Below, piece by piece: positions 8,773 to 17,318 of a stretch of DNA of 64,000 nt. Location: positions 150,074-214,073 of the forward strand of contig JANYKC010000004.1 in NCBI GenBank assembly GCA_025358255.1, in the 5' to 3' direction. A program made the translations under genes and the position numbers. The DNA is from Spirochaetaceae bacterium (lineage in GTDB: Bacteria > Spirochaetota > Spirochaetia > Treponematales > Rectinemataceae). The notes under the pieces are model-generated. The model was not told the origin of the DNA. It saw only the letters and a list, made by a program, of their open reading frames with translations, and searched no databases. The stretch's first letter is position 1. Each line of letters starts with the position of its first letter.

Positions 8773-9393
8773 TCAGTAGAAGGAAATCTCCCGGACGTCG
8801 AGGGCCGCCGCGAAAGCCTTCTTGTAGGCGACCACCGCGATGCTGGAGAGCTTCCTCAAGTCCAGGGCGAAAAACGAGCCGAAATCCCCTTTCGTGAACC
8901 GGCTCCAGGGGACGAGGATCTCGGTCCACTCCTGTGTGACAGGCAGGGGCGCCATGAAGAAGGACCAGGGGAGGACGTTGCCCGTCGTGCGCAGGAACAG
9001 GTAGTAGCCGCTGCCCTGCCCTCGCGCTACGATCCGCATTCCGGAATACGCGGATGCATCGAAGGCGGACTTGCCCTTGGAGGCCAGCATGAGCCGCGCC
9101 TGGATGAAGCCACCGTTGTTGGCGAGGCTCACGTTGCCAGACATCGCCAGGTGGAGCCGCCCATCCTCGGAAGCCAGGCCGACCTTCATGTCGGATTTGC
9201 CGCCCATCACGCGGTCGGTGAAACCTTCCCATGACGTGCCGAGGGCCGAGGTTCCAGAGGAGAAATCGTCGACAAGGAAAGCTTTCACTGGTGCCTCCGG
9301 TTGGGCGAGGAGGGACGCGGGGAGGAAGGCCGCGAGGAGGGACAAGGCGATCCACGGGAGCGCAGCGCGCCTCAGGAATGCTGCCTTCATCAT
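8773..9393 (-). CDS. Exported CIA30-like (NADH:ubiquinone oxidoreductase assembly factor 30 type) protein
   Basis: 206 residues from ATG 9393 with a signal peptide (ALSLLAAFLPASLLAQ). The mature part has the CIA30/galactose-binding jellyroll pattern: LVDDFSSG, DRVMGGKSDMKV, NNGGFIQARL, SGMRIVARGQGSGYYLFLRT, and WTEILVPWSRFT. Bacterial members are mostly uncharacterised beta-sandwich proteins. The start overlaps the end of the upstream truncated hydrolase gene (ATGATGA), so the two are co-transcribed. Confidence 0.75.
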   Translation of the reverse strand: MMKAAFLRRAALPWIALSLLAAFLPASLLAQPEAPVKAFLVDDFSSGTSALGTSWEGFTDRVMGGKSDMKVGLASEDGRLHLAMSGNVSLANNGGFIQARLMLASKGKSAFDASAYSGMRIVARGQGSGYYLFLRTTGNVLPWSFFMAPLPVTQEWTEILVPWSRFTKGDFGSFFALDLRKLSSIAVVAYKKAFAAALDVREISFY

Positions 9394-9911
9394 CGCAACC
9401 CCGCAAGGAAATCCAGCCCCCTCACGCGATTCGGGTATCTCTCCGCCATGGCGGCCGCGTACTGGCCCCCCATGGAATGGCCGAGGATGACCATGGGGTC
9501 CTTCCATCCGAGGGAGTCGGGCACGGCCCACAGGAGCTGGCTTCGATCGTAGCCCAGGCGGGCGAGGGCATCGCTCTTGTCCGAATAGCCGAAGGGGGGG
9601 ATGTCGACCGCCGCCACTTCCCAGCCTGCGGCCAGGAGCTCGGGCACGAGGAAGCGGAAGGAGAAGGTCGAGGACCCGAAGCCATGGAGGAGATAGATGC
9701 GACCAAGGGGTGGCCGGTCGGGCATCCAGTGGCGGTAATGCAAAGAAATGCCGCCGGACTCGACAAAGGCGCTCTCCGCGAAGGGCTTGGCAGGGTCGAC
9801 GGAGTCGGCGAGGCTTTGCGCGCGTTGCCGGTCCGCAAGGGAAACGCAGGAGGGGAAGGACAGGATGACCGCAAGGGCAAGAAGGGCAGCAGGGGCGAAT
9901 GTTGGCCTCAT
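9390..9911 (-). CDS. Alpha/beta hydrolase lipoprotein, C-terminally truncated
   Basis: 173 residues from ATG 9911. An N-terminal signal (PAALLALAVILSFPSC) suggests export, perhaps as a lipoprotein. The fold is clear: GRIYLLHGFGSSTFSFRFL (oxyanion region), AVDIPPFGYSDKS, and the nucleophile elbow VILGHSMGGQYAAAMAERYP. The protein then ends at RVRGLDFLAGLR, where related enzymes (about 270-320 residues) continue with the acid and histidine of the catalytic triad. The loss coincides with the start of the CIA30 gene, so it may be a deletion-fusion remnant. Confidence 0.7.
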   Translation of the reverse strand: MRPTFAPAALLALAVILSFPSCVSLADRQRAQSLADSVDPAKPFAESAFVESGGISLHYRHWMPDRPPLGRIYLLHGFGSSTFSFRFLVPELLAAGWEVAAVDIPPFGYSDKSDALARLGYDRSQLLWAVPDSLGWKDPMVILGHSMGGQYAAAMAERYPNRVRGLDFLAGLR

Positions 9912-10051
9912 CACTTGAACATACTCATTCCCGGCCGGGCAAGCCAGATAAAGGCCGCGCCCGCCGGAGGTCCTGGGCTTCCGTCCGGCCGGACATGCGT
10001 ATATACTTGAGTCCATAGCTTGGGGATAGCACAATAAAAGGTCAAAACAGC

Positions 10052-12382
10052 ATGGAAAGAATCGGGGTCAAGGACCTGCTCAAGACAATGGCCGCGGAAG
10101 GGCCGGTGGTCAGGGAAGCGCATTCGAACATGGAAACCATCCCGGCCTCCAGCTTCGGCGAATCCATCTTCTCGCAGCTCCTCGCGCGCCTCCTGGCGGG
10201 GCGGGGAGTGAAGCTCGGCGACGAGGCGGAGGGCAGGAGCAGCCTCGAGATACTCCTCGAGAACAGCTCCGACCCGATCCTTCTCCTCTCGGCGGCCGGG
10301 GTCGTCGTCGAGGCCAATCCGGCGTTTTGCCAGGCCTATGGCTGGATGCGCACGGAACTGTCCGGGACGAGCATCCTCTCCCTTGTTCCCGAGCAATTCT
10401 GGCCTTTCTTCTCCGAAAAACTCGTCGGCATGGTCAGCCAGGACCAGAACACGCCCATCGAGTCCATTAACAATTACCTCGATTTCAAGGCCAAGGCCAA
10501 GGATGGCTCGGTCCTTTCGGCGGAATGCATCCTCTCGCCAATCTGGTCGGGCGGCGAGCGAAGGATCCTGGCGGTGCTGCGGGACACCCCGAGGGACCGG
10601 GTCCTCATGGAGCAGCTCAGGGAAAGCAAGGATCACTACCTTGCCCTCTCCGAGACGATAACCGAGGCCATCTTCCGCCTCGACGAGGACTTCAACATCA
10701 TTTTCGTCAACTCGGGGGTGAAGAACACCTTCGGCTTCGAGCGCGACGAGCTCCTTGGCGGCAAGCTTTCCGTCCTTTTCCCGGCCGAGGTCTTCGTCAA
10801 GCACCGGGACGAGTTCCGCAAGTATTTCATCGTCGACGACCAGGACAGGATCGCCAATGGCCTGAAAAGGACGATAGAGATCCTCGGCGTGACGAAGAAC
10901 CGGGGCGTGGCGCCGATGGAGATGTCCTTCGGCAATGCCCGTGATTTTTCCGGCCGCACCCTCACCTGCATCATCAGGGACATCAGCCAGCGCAAGACCA
11001 CCGAGAGGCGGCTGAGGCACCTGGCCTTCCATGACAAGCTCACGGGCCTGGGCAACCGCGACCTCTTCGGTGAGGACATGAAGGCCTTGCTCAAGGATCC
11101 GCTCAAGGGCGACCGGGCCAAGGCGGCCCTCCTCTTCCTGGACCTGGACGGATTCAAGCATGTCAACGACACCCTAGGCCATTCCGCGGGCGACGAACTC
11201 CTCATCGAGACGGCCAGGCGCATCCGCGTGTGCCTGCGCTCCGAGGACGCCGCCTACCGCTTCGGGGGCGACGAGTTCGTCGCCTTCCTTCCCCAGGTCA
11301 TCGATGCCCAACGGGCGCTATCCGTCGCGGAGCGCATCCTGGGCGCCTTGAGGCAACCCTACGAAGTGACGACGGACCTGGGGACAAAGGCCAAGATCGA
11401 GATTGGCGTAAGCATCGGCGTGGCGGTGATCCCCGATCATGGAGAGGACGCGGAAGCGGCGACCAAGAGCGCGGACATCGCCATGTATTGCTCGAAGGAA
11501 GGCGGCAAGAACCGCGTCACGCTCTATGACGACTCGCTGAACACCAAGTCCAACGAGAGCTGGCGGGTGGAGCAGGACATCCGTTCCGCCCTGATCAAGG
11601 GCGAGTTCGAGCTCCACTACCAGCCCATCGTGGCGCCGTCGGGAAAGCTCCTCGGCCTTGAGGCCCTCATCCGATGGAAACGCACGGGAGAGTCCTGGAC
11701 ATCCCCGGCTTCCTTCATCCCCATAGCCGAGGAGAACGGGATGATCATCCCCTTGGGCGCCTGGGTCTTCCGTCGCGCCTTCATGGACCTCCGCCGCCTG
11801 GCCAGGAGCGGGTTCGAGGACCTGTACTTCAGCATCAATGTCTCGGGAAGGCAGTTCGGGCAGCCCGATTTTGTCAGCACCCTGTGCGACACAATCGACA
11901 GGTCCGGGGTGGACTCGTCGCGGCTGAACTTGGAGCTCACCGAGACCACCCTCATGAGCAACGCGAACGAGGCCGTCGCCAAGATCCTGGAGATCAAGCG
12001 CCGCTTCCCCTCCGTCATGCTGTCCATCGACGACTTCGGGACGGGCTATTCCTCGCTGTCCTACCTGTCCCGCCTCCCCGTCGACGTCCTCAAGATCGAC
12101 ATCTCCTTTGTCCGCGCCCTGCATGACGAGCAGAACCGGAAAATCGTGAACTCGATACTCTCCCTCGCTGACAGCCTGGGGATCGTGGTCGTGGCCGAAG
12201 GCATCGAGACGGCGGAGCAGAGGTCCTATTTCCGGGAGCGCAACTGCTACGGCCTCCAGGGCTTCCTCTTCATGAAAGCCCAACCCATAGACGAGCTTGA
12301 GCGGCGCCTCAAGACCCTGCGGGCCGGGAAGGTCGCCTCGGCCAATCCCGCCGCGCCGTCCGCCGCCACCGTCACTGGCTGA
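10052..12382 (+). CDS. PAS-GGDEF-EAL cyclic-di-GMP signalling protein
   Basis: 776 residues, no membrane segment. Two PAS domains (about 65-185 and 195-315; the second ends RTLTCIIRDISQRKTTERR) precede a GGDEF domain with intact FGGDEF at 404-409 and DKLTGLGNRDLF, then an EAL domain with EAL at 537-539, ELTET, IDDFGTGYSSLSYLSRL, LKIDISFV and VVAEGIET. The key metal ligands appear intact in both domains, so it may make and degrade cyclic di-GMP, with direction set by PAS ligands. QGFLFMKA replaces the usual QGYLFSKP. It overlaps convergently the 3-prime end of the ferredoxin-type gene by 11 bases. Confidence 0.92.
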   Translation: MERIGVKDLLKTMAAEGPVVREAHSNMETIPASSFGESIFSQLLARLLAGRGVKLGDEAEGRSSLEILLENSSDPILLLSAAGVVVEANPAFCQAYGWMRTELSGTSILSLVPEQFWPFFSEKLVGMVSQDQNTPIESINNYLDFKAKAKDGSVLSAECILSPIWSGGERRILAVLRDTPRDRVLMEQLRESKDHYLALSETITEAIFRLDEDFNIIFVNSGVKNTFGFERDELLGGKLSVLFPAEVFVKHRDEFRKYFIVDDQDRIANGLKRTIEILGVTKNRGVAPMEMSFGNARDFSGRTLTCIIRDISQRKTTERRLRHLAFHDKLTGLGNRDLFGEDMKALLKDPLKGDRAKAALLFLDLDGFKHVNDTLGHSAGDELLIETARRIRVCLRSEDAAYRFGGDEFVAFLPQVIDAQRALSVAERILGALRQPYEVTTDLGTKAKIEIGVSIGVAVIPDHGEDAEAATKSADIAMYCSKEGGKNRVTLYDDSLNTKSNESWRVEQDIRSALIKGEFELHYQPIVAPSGKLLGLEALIRWKRTGESWTSPASFIPIAEENGMIIPLGAWVFRRAFMDLRRLARSGFEDLYFSINVSGRQFGQPDFVSTLCDTIDRSGVDSSRLNLELTETTLMSNANEAVAKILEIKRRFPSVMLSIDDFGTGYSSLSYLSRLPVDVLKIDISFVRALHDEQNRKIVNSILSLADSLGIVVVAEGIETAEQRSYFRERNCYGLQGFLFMKAQPIDELERRLKTLRAGKVASANPAAPSAATVTG

Positions 12383-13685
12383 AGTCCTTGGTGGCCAGGA
12401 GGCGCTCCAGGTAGCGTGACTTCATCTGCCGGCTTGCCATGACCTGCTTTGCGGGCGGCAGCCTCAGGATGACGCCCAGGATCGCGGCCATGGCCCGATG
12501 GCTCGCGAAGGCCTGGTTGTCGAAGATGAGGTTCTGGAGCTTGCCACGCTCGATCGCCATGAGCACCGCGCGATGCGCGGAATTGACCGGCGTGATGACG
12601 CGCTTTTGCCGTGGCTCGAGGGCTATCGCACCGCGGGAGCAGGCCCGGACGCAGACCCCGCAGCCAAGGCAGACGGCCTCGTCGAGCTTGGCCTTTTTCC
12701 GCTTCGCCGCGTGGGGATCACTGGCCCCGACCAGGGTCATGCCCTCCACGGGACAGGCCTCCACGCATTTTCCGCAACCCGTGCACGCCTCCTGGCCGAC
12801 CCTGGGGATCCAGTTGGCCGTGGCTATGGGGTTGAGGACGGCAAAGCGCTTGGCCGCCAAGAGGGCCTCGCAGCAGCAGCCGCAGCAGTTACAGATGAAG
12901 GCCACGCTTTCCCGCACGTTCTCCCCGAACTGCACGAGTCCTTCCCCGACTGCGCGGTCCAGGAGCTCGAGCCCTTCCGACACCTCGATGGGCCGCGCGA
13001 CGCCATGCCTCGTGAGCGAATCGGCGACGCTGTTGAAGGTCATGCAGATGTCCATGCTGGCATCGCAGGCGCGGTCCAGATGGGACATCTTGTGACGGCA
13101 GTAACAGGTGCCGATGCCGCGGTGGGTCGCGGTCCTCATGACTTCGCTGGCGCGCTCGTAGTCGAGGACGACCAGCTGGTCGGGCAAGGAGGCAGCGCTG
13201 TCGACCGCCGGAGGGAGGGCGCTTTCCTGCACGAAGACCCGGCCCAGCTGGGTCTCGCCCCCGGCGAAGAGGCTCTTGACGAAATCCTCCTCGACGTTGA
13301 GGTATTGGAAATAAAGCTCGCTCAAGAGCCTCTGGTCGTACCTAGTGCCCACACGCATCATGCTGAACTCGAAGAAGCCGGCCATGGGCGGGGGCATTGA
13401 ATAGACCCGCCCTTCGCCATCGGCCTCCATGTCGAGGATCATCCCGCGGCTGGCCAGGTCTTCTAGAAGGACCCTCGCCTCGGCTTCCGGACATTTCCAG
13501 ACCCGCGCGGCGGCCTTCAGGCTGAAGGGGCGGATGGGGAGGAGGGCGACAAGGGTAGCCTCCTTTTCGGAGAAGAGGACCTTGAGGATGCCGAAGAGGA
13601 GATCATCCGGCGGCGCGCCCTGGGGGAAAAGGTTGATCCGCTCCACAAGCCGACTGTAGCCGTTCTTGAGGCTGTGATGCGCCAT
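12372..13685 (-). CDS. 4Fe-4S dicluster ferredoxin-type oxidoreductase protein
   Basis: 437 residues from ATG 13685 (ribosome site AGGAGGTCAC). The N-terminal about 170 residues include a winged-helix-like segment (SLKAAARVWKCPEAEARVLL). A cysteine-rich middle (GTCYCRHKMSH, CNCCGCCCEAL) precedes two bacterial ferredoxin motifs: ACTGCGKCVEACPVEG and VCLGCGVCVRACSRGA, enough for two [4Fe-4S] clusters. Proteins of this layout occur in anaerobes as electron-transfer partners, with no defined substrate. It is monocistronic here. Confidence 0.82.
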   Translation of the reverse strand: MAHHSLKNGYSRLVERINLFPQGAPPDDLLFGILKVLFSEKEATLVALLPIRPFSLKAAARVWKCPEAEARVLLEDLASRGMILDMEADGEGRVYSMPPPMAGFFEFSMMRVGTRYDQRLLSELYFQYLNVEEDFVKSLFAGGETQLGRVFVQESALPPAVDSAASLPDQLVVLDYERASEVMRTATHRGIGTCYCRHKMSHLDRACDASMDICMTFNSVADSLTRHGVARPIEVSEGLELLDRAVGEGLVQFGENVRESVAFICNCCGCCCEALLAAKRFAVLNPIATANWIPRVGQEACTGCGKCVEACPVEGMTLVGASDPHAAKRKKAKLDEAVCLGCGVCVRACSRGAIALEPRQKRVITPVNSAHRAVLMAIERGKLQNLIFDNQAFASHRAMAAILGVILRLPPAKQVMASRQMKSRYLERLLATKDFSQ

Positions 13686-13968
13686 GTGACCTCCTCGTCG
13701 CGCCAATGAGACTGTCATCCCGAATGCGTGGCGTCAATAGTCGAGGCCTGAGGCTGCGGGGGCCACGCACTCCCGGCGCCATGGTCCTTCTTCGTGCAGG
13801 CTCGACCACCCCTGGACGAGACCTACGTGCATGGAGGCTTTCTTGCCAATCCAAATTATTGGAGATTTCAATTATTTTTGGCTTTCCATGGTTTTTTTTC
13901 TCGGGTAGTCCCAGAATTTTTTGCAAGCCGCCTGGCGGCCTGCCATTGAGCCTTCCCCGGAGGCCAGC

Positions 13969-14043
13969 ATGACTTGCCTCTTTAGATTCCTCGCGTTCCG
14001 CCTGATGATAGCCCTCCTCTCCACCACGGCAGGGGCCCAGGCC
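13969..14043 (+). pseudogene. Signal-peptide-coding remnant abutting element B
   Basis: ATG 13969, with GGAGG six bases upstream, starts a convincing signal peptide (FRFLAFRLMIALLSTTAGAQA). Immediately after its last Ala codon the palindromic element B begins (14044). No mature protein follows; the frame runs on through the element and antisense to the next gene. The upstream stretch 13686-13968 has no gene; its AT-rich part (13850-13925) may hold promoters. Confidence 0.5.
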
Positions 14044-14102
14044 TTACTGACCCGGCAAGCAAACATTGGCTTCAGCCCGATCTTATGTTGCCGGGTCGGT
14101 AA
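14044..14102. repeat. Nested palindromic element, copy B (59 bp)
   Basis: Arms TTACTGACCCGGCAA and TTGCCGGGTCGGTAA pair with one T-G wobble; the internal hairpin of copy A is missing. The interior GGCTTCAGCCCGATCTTATG is shared with copy E. Confidence 0.8.
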
Positions 14103-14190
14103 TCCATGTGGCAGCTTCCGCGTAGCGGCCTTGAGTACCTGTCGACAGCGGCGCACAGGAAGGGGCCGAGGCGTGACGGCGAAGGGCATG

Positions 14191-14233
14191 AAAAAGCCCC
14201 GGCCGCCCTTGGGGCGCCTCGGGGCCTTTTTTT
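14191..14233. terminator. Bidirectional-looking intrinsic terminator
   Basis: AAAAAGCCCCGG and CGGGGCCTTTTTTT enclose a GC-rich interior. The stem is followed by U residues on either strand; it lies just beyond the stop of the minus-strand gene 14248-14841 and would also stop plus-strand transcripts. Confidence 0.7.
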
Positions 14234-14247
14234 CCGCGCGCGGCAGG

Positions 14248-14841
14248 TCAGAAGCAGGAGAGCACGTACATGCCGACCAGGATCTCGGCCGTCATGAGGT
14301 CTTCGTTCTCCTCGGGGCCGGTCACCACATCCTCGCGGAGGCGGGTCTCGAGCTCGCCCACGAACCAGAAGAAAAGGCCGAGCTTCGGGTCTATCCTGAA
14401 ACAATAGACAAGGAAATCGTCGGCCCTGCTTTGGGCGCCGAAGAGGAGGTGGGCAATGGAGCGTGCCAAGGCCACGAAACGCCTGAAAGCCGGGGCTATC
14501 GCGCCATCGCGGAACTCGCGCTCGAAAGCGGAGATCTCCTCGAGGAGTTTCACCTTGCGCTTTTCGTCGGTCTTCTCGACCCAGGTCTTGTGGACGAGGA
14601 GCTCGGTGTTCTCGCGAAAGTACTTGAGGAGGTGGTCGATGTGGGCCAAGCGGTCGCCGGAGCCACCGATCATGTAGTGGTGGAACTCGCCCTTGTTGCC
14701 GAGGATATCGGCGAAGGCGACTGCGTATTCGGCGCGCTTGGCCTTGCCTGAAGCGCCCACCAAGCGGGCGTAGACCCCGAAGGCGGCTTGCTCCGCGTCA
14801 GAGACAAGCCTTTCATCCACCGCGAATTCGACAAAATTCAT
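14248..14841 (-). CDS. Conserved-looking protein of unknown function
   Basis: 197 residues from ATG 14841 (MNFVEFAVDERLVSDAEQA). No signal peptide and no recognised motif. The sequence is mostly helical and charged in the first two thirds (AHIDHLLKYFRENTELLVHK, KRKVKLLEEISAFEREF), then has hydrophobic patches (LGLFFWFVGELETRL, AEILVGMYVLSCF). Regular codon use and a terminator right behind it support a real gene. Function unknown. Confidence 0.6.
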   Translation of the reverse strand: MNFVEFAVDERLVSDAEQAAFGVYARLVGASGKAKRAEYAVAFADILGNKGEFHHYMIGGSGDRLAHIDHLLKYFRENTELLVHKTWVEKTDEKRKVKLLEEISAFEREFRDGAIAPAFRRFVALARSIAHLLFGAQSRADDFLVYCFRIDPKLGLFFWFVGELETRLREDVVTGPEENEDLMTAEILVGMYVLSCF

Positions 14842-14928
14842 CGCGTTACCATGTCCCGAAGGGGAAGTCTTTGTCAAGCGGGACTACTTGCGGCCGTCCC
14901 CGCCGGGAGCTACCATCCTTGACCAGAT

Positions 14929-17310
14929 ATGAATGACATCAACCTGCAGAAGGACGAGGCCATCGGCCTCGGTTTCGTGCCTCCGGAATTCCTCGGGCCG
15001 GGGGAAAACGAATACCGCATCCGGGACGAGCAGCTGCGTGCCCTGGGCAAGGACCCGGCAGGGTATCGGCGCCTGCGGCCTTACGAGATCGAGGCGCTCG
15101 TCAGGAACTCGAACACCTGCCTCGACTGGAACGAACTCCGCGTCAGCGATCCCTTCACGCCCGAGCTGGTCAAGAACTGCGCCTTCGCCGGCCTCATACG
15201 CCTGGGCATCCTCGAGCGCGCGATCCTCGAGCACCATGACACGGCAGTGCCCATCGGCATCTACAACAGCCGCCTCATAGCCTGCGACATCGGGGACAAC
15301 TGCGCCATCCTCGATTCCTCCTACCTCGCCCACTACATCATCGGCGATGGCTGCATCCTCATGAACAACGACGAGATCGCCGCCTCCAACCACGCGAAGT
15401 TCGGCAACGGCATCCTCATGGAAGGCGAGTCCGAGGAGGTGCGCATCGAGCTCGACCTCATGAACGAGGCGGGCGGCCGCTCCGTACTTCCCTTCGACGG
15501 CATGCTCGCGGCCGACGCCTACCTTTGGGCACGCCGGCGTGGCGACCGGCCCCTCATGGACTCCTTCAAGTCCATGACGGAAAGGATGTTCGACCTCCGG
15601 CGAGGGCGCTATGGCACGATAGGCGCGCATTCGGTGCTCAAGTCCAACCGCATCATCAAGGACGTCGCCATCGGTCCCTGCGCCTACATCAAGGGCGCCA
15701 ACAAGCTCAAGAACCTGACGGTCAATTCCTCCGAGGACGCGCGCACCCAGATCGGCGAAGGGGTGGAGCTGGTCAACGGCATCATCGGCTATGGCTGCCG
15801 CGCCTTCTACGGCGTCAAGGCGGTGCGCTTCGTCATGGGTGACAACTCGGCCCTGAAATACGGCGCCCGGCTCATCCACTCCGTCCTCGGCGAGAACTCC
15901 ACGGTATCCTGCTGCGAGATGCTCAACAACCTCATCTTCCCCGCCCACGAGCAGCACCACAACACGAGCTTCCTCATCGCCAGCCTCGTGCGCGGCCAAT
16001 CCAACATGGCTGCCGGGGCGACCATCGGCTCGAACCACAACTCGCGCGCCCCGGACGGCGAGATCGAGGCCGGCCGCGGATTCTGGCCGGGGCTCTCCAC
16101 CTCGGTCAAGCACAGCTCGCGCTTCGCGTCCTATTGCCTCCTGGCCAAGGGCGATTACCGGAGCGAGCTGAACCTCCCCCTGCCCTTCTGCCTCGTGGAT
16201 GACGACAGGACCCGGGACCGCCTGGTCCTCGTGCCCGCTTACTGGTGGACCCACAACCTCTTCGCCCTCCTCCGCAACGAGTCCAAGTTCGCCGCGAGGG
16301 ACAAGAGGATCCGCAGGCAGCTCCTCCTTGAGCAATCGCCCTTCGCCCCCGACACCGCCGAGGAGACAATCGCCGCCATCGGCCTCCTTGAGCGATGGAC
16401 GGGAAGGTCCGTGCTCAGGGCCGAGGGGAGGGACACGACGGAGCTCGAAAACGCCGAACTCGCCGCGGCCGGAAGGGCGGCGCTCGCCAATCCCGCCTCC
16501 CTCCTGCCCGCCCAGATCGAAGCCGAGGAGGTCGAGAACTCCGCGCGGCCCACGGTCGTCGTGCGCCCCGCCAGGGCCTGGAAAGCCTATCGCGAAATCC
16601 TCCTCTGGTATGCCGGTTCCACTGTCCTGGCCTTCGCCGGCAGCGTCGGCGGCGGCGGCGGCAGCGGCGGCAGCGGCAGCAGCGGCGGCGGCGGCGGCGG
16701 CAGCGGCAGCGGCGGCGGCGGCGGCGGCGGCAGCGCCCGAAAGGGCCTCCACGCGCGGCTGGAAGCGGAGCTGGGAGGAATCAAGCGGATCAGGGAATGG
16801 GAGAACCTTGGAGGACAGCTCGTGCCCCTGGCCGGCCTGGACGCGGTCCTTTCCCGCGCTTCGCGCGGGGAACTGGCGACCTGGAACGACATGCACGCCG
16901 AGTACACGCGGCTTGCGGAAAGCTATCCCCTCGAAAAGGCCCGACACGCCTGGGCCACCCTGGCCTGGCTGGCCGCGACGGCCCCGGGTCATGAATCGGA
17001 TTCCGGCGCGGAAGGCGTCGAAGGGGCCGTGGGCGACAAGGCGAAGGGCAAGGAACCCCGCCTGGACAAGGCGGCCTTCTCGCTTGCCCTCTTAGAGCTT
17101 TCCCGCCTCTCCGAAAGGGTGGAGGACGGCGTCTACCGCTCGCGCAAGAAGGATTTCGACAACCGCTGGAGGCGCGCCACCTCAAGGTCGGAGGGCGAGG
17201 CGGAAGCGGTCTTCGGCAGCGCCGAACGCAATCCCTTTGTGCTAAAGATTCGCAAGGAGGCCGCGGCCTTGCGCGCGGCAGTGGAAGAGCTCGCTTCGAG
17301 GCTTTGCTGA
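14929..17310 (+). CDS. DUF4954 left-handed beta-helix protein
   Basis: 793 residues. Residues 1-520 match the DUF4954 family of Spirochaetes and Bacteroidetes: YRRLRPYEIEALVRN, then hexapeptide-like turns (CDIGDNCAILDSSYLAHYI, IGPCAYIKGANKLKNLTVNS, RGFWPGLSTSVKHSSRFASY) as in nucleotidyl- or acyltransferase-type beta helices. Residues about 571-602 are an almost pure Gly/Ser tract, followed by a helical C-terminal part. Family function is unknown; a sugar-nucleotide role is only suggested by fold. The stop codon TGA lies inside the palindromic half-site at 17304, so the native C-terminus may have been altered. Confidence 0.82.
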   Translation: MNDINLQKDEAIGLGFVPPEFLGPGENEYRIRDEQLRALGKDPAGYRRLRPYEIEALVRNSNTCLDWNELRVSDPFTPELVKNCAFAGLIRLGILERAILEHHDTAVPIGIYNSRLIACDIGDNCAILDSSYLAHYIIGDGCILMNNDEIAASNHAKFGNGILMEGESEEVRIELDLMNEAGGRSVLPFDGMLAADAYLWARRRGDRPLMDSFKSMTERMFDLRRGRYGTIGAHSVLKSNRIIKDVAIGPCAYIKGANKLKNLTVNSSEDARTQIGEGVELVNGIIGYGCRAFYGVKAVRFVMGDNSALKYGARLIHSVLGENSTVSCCEMLNNLIFPAHEQHHNTSFLIASLVRGQSNMAAGATIGSNHNSRAPDGEIEAGRGFWPGLSTSVKHSSRFASYCLLAKGDYRSELNLPLPFCLVDDDRTRDRLVLVPAYWWTHNLFALLRNESKFAARDKRIRRQLLLEQSPFAPDTAEETIAAIGLLERWTGRSVLRAEGRDTTELENAELAAAGRAALANPASLLPAQIEAEEVENSARPTVVVRPARAWKAYREILLWYAGSTVLAFAGSVGGGGGSGGSGSSGGGGGGSGSGGGGGGGSARKGLHARLEAELGGIKRIREWENLGGQLVPLAGLDAVLSRASRGELATWNDMHAEYTRLAESYPLEKARHAWATLAWLAATAPGHESDSGAEGVEGAVGDKAKGKEPRLDKAAFSLALLELSRLSERVEDGVYRSRKKDFDNRWRRATSRSEGEAEAVFGSAERNPFVLKIRKEAAALRAAVEELASRLC
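16639..16734 (+). repeat. GGC/AGC trinucleotide tract encoding poly-Gly/Ser
   Basis: About 95 bases of GGC with interspersed AGC codons, inside the DUF4954 gene. The change per slippage event is in frame, so length variation would alter a flexible linker rather than switch the gene off. Confidence 0.85.
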
Positions 17311-17318
17311 CCCGGTAA
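17304..17318. repeat. Half-site of the palindromic element (copy C)
   Basis: TTGCTGACCCGG directly joined to TAA: the left arm of the element with its right arm almost wholly lost. It supplies the stop of the DUF4954 gene and abuts the caspase remnant. The flank TAAGCC-TTGGCCTCTTCGCC resembles the flank of copy A (TAAGCC-AAGGCCTCTTCGCC). Confidence 0.55.

Noticed and set aside
6697..9406. Long open frames in other phases over EF-G
   Set aside because: High GC leaves long open antisense and shifted frames; the translations are Arg/Ala/His-rich without motifs, whereas the EF-G frame has all GTPase motifs.
12439..13400. Plus-strand genes within the ferredoxin-type gene
   Set aside because: They are antisense to clear Cys-rich 4Fe-4S motifs and lack any recognisable domain.
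13872..14189. Small gene on the minus strand through element B
   Set aside because: No ribosome site, Arg-rich composition, and it crosses a palindromic element.
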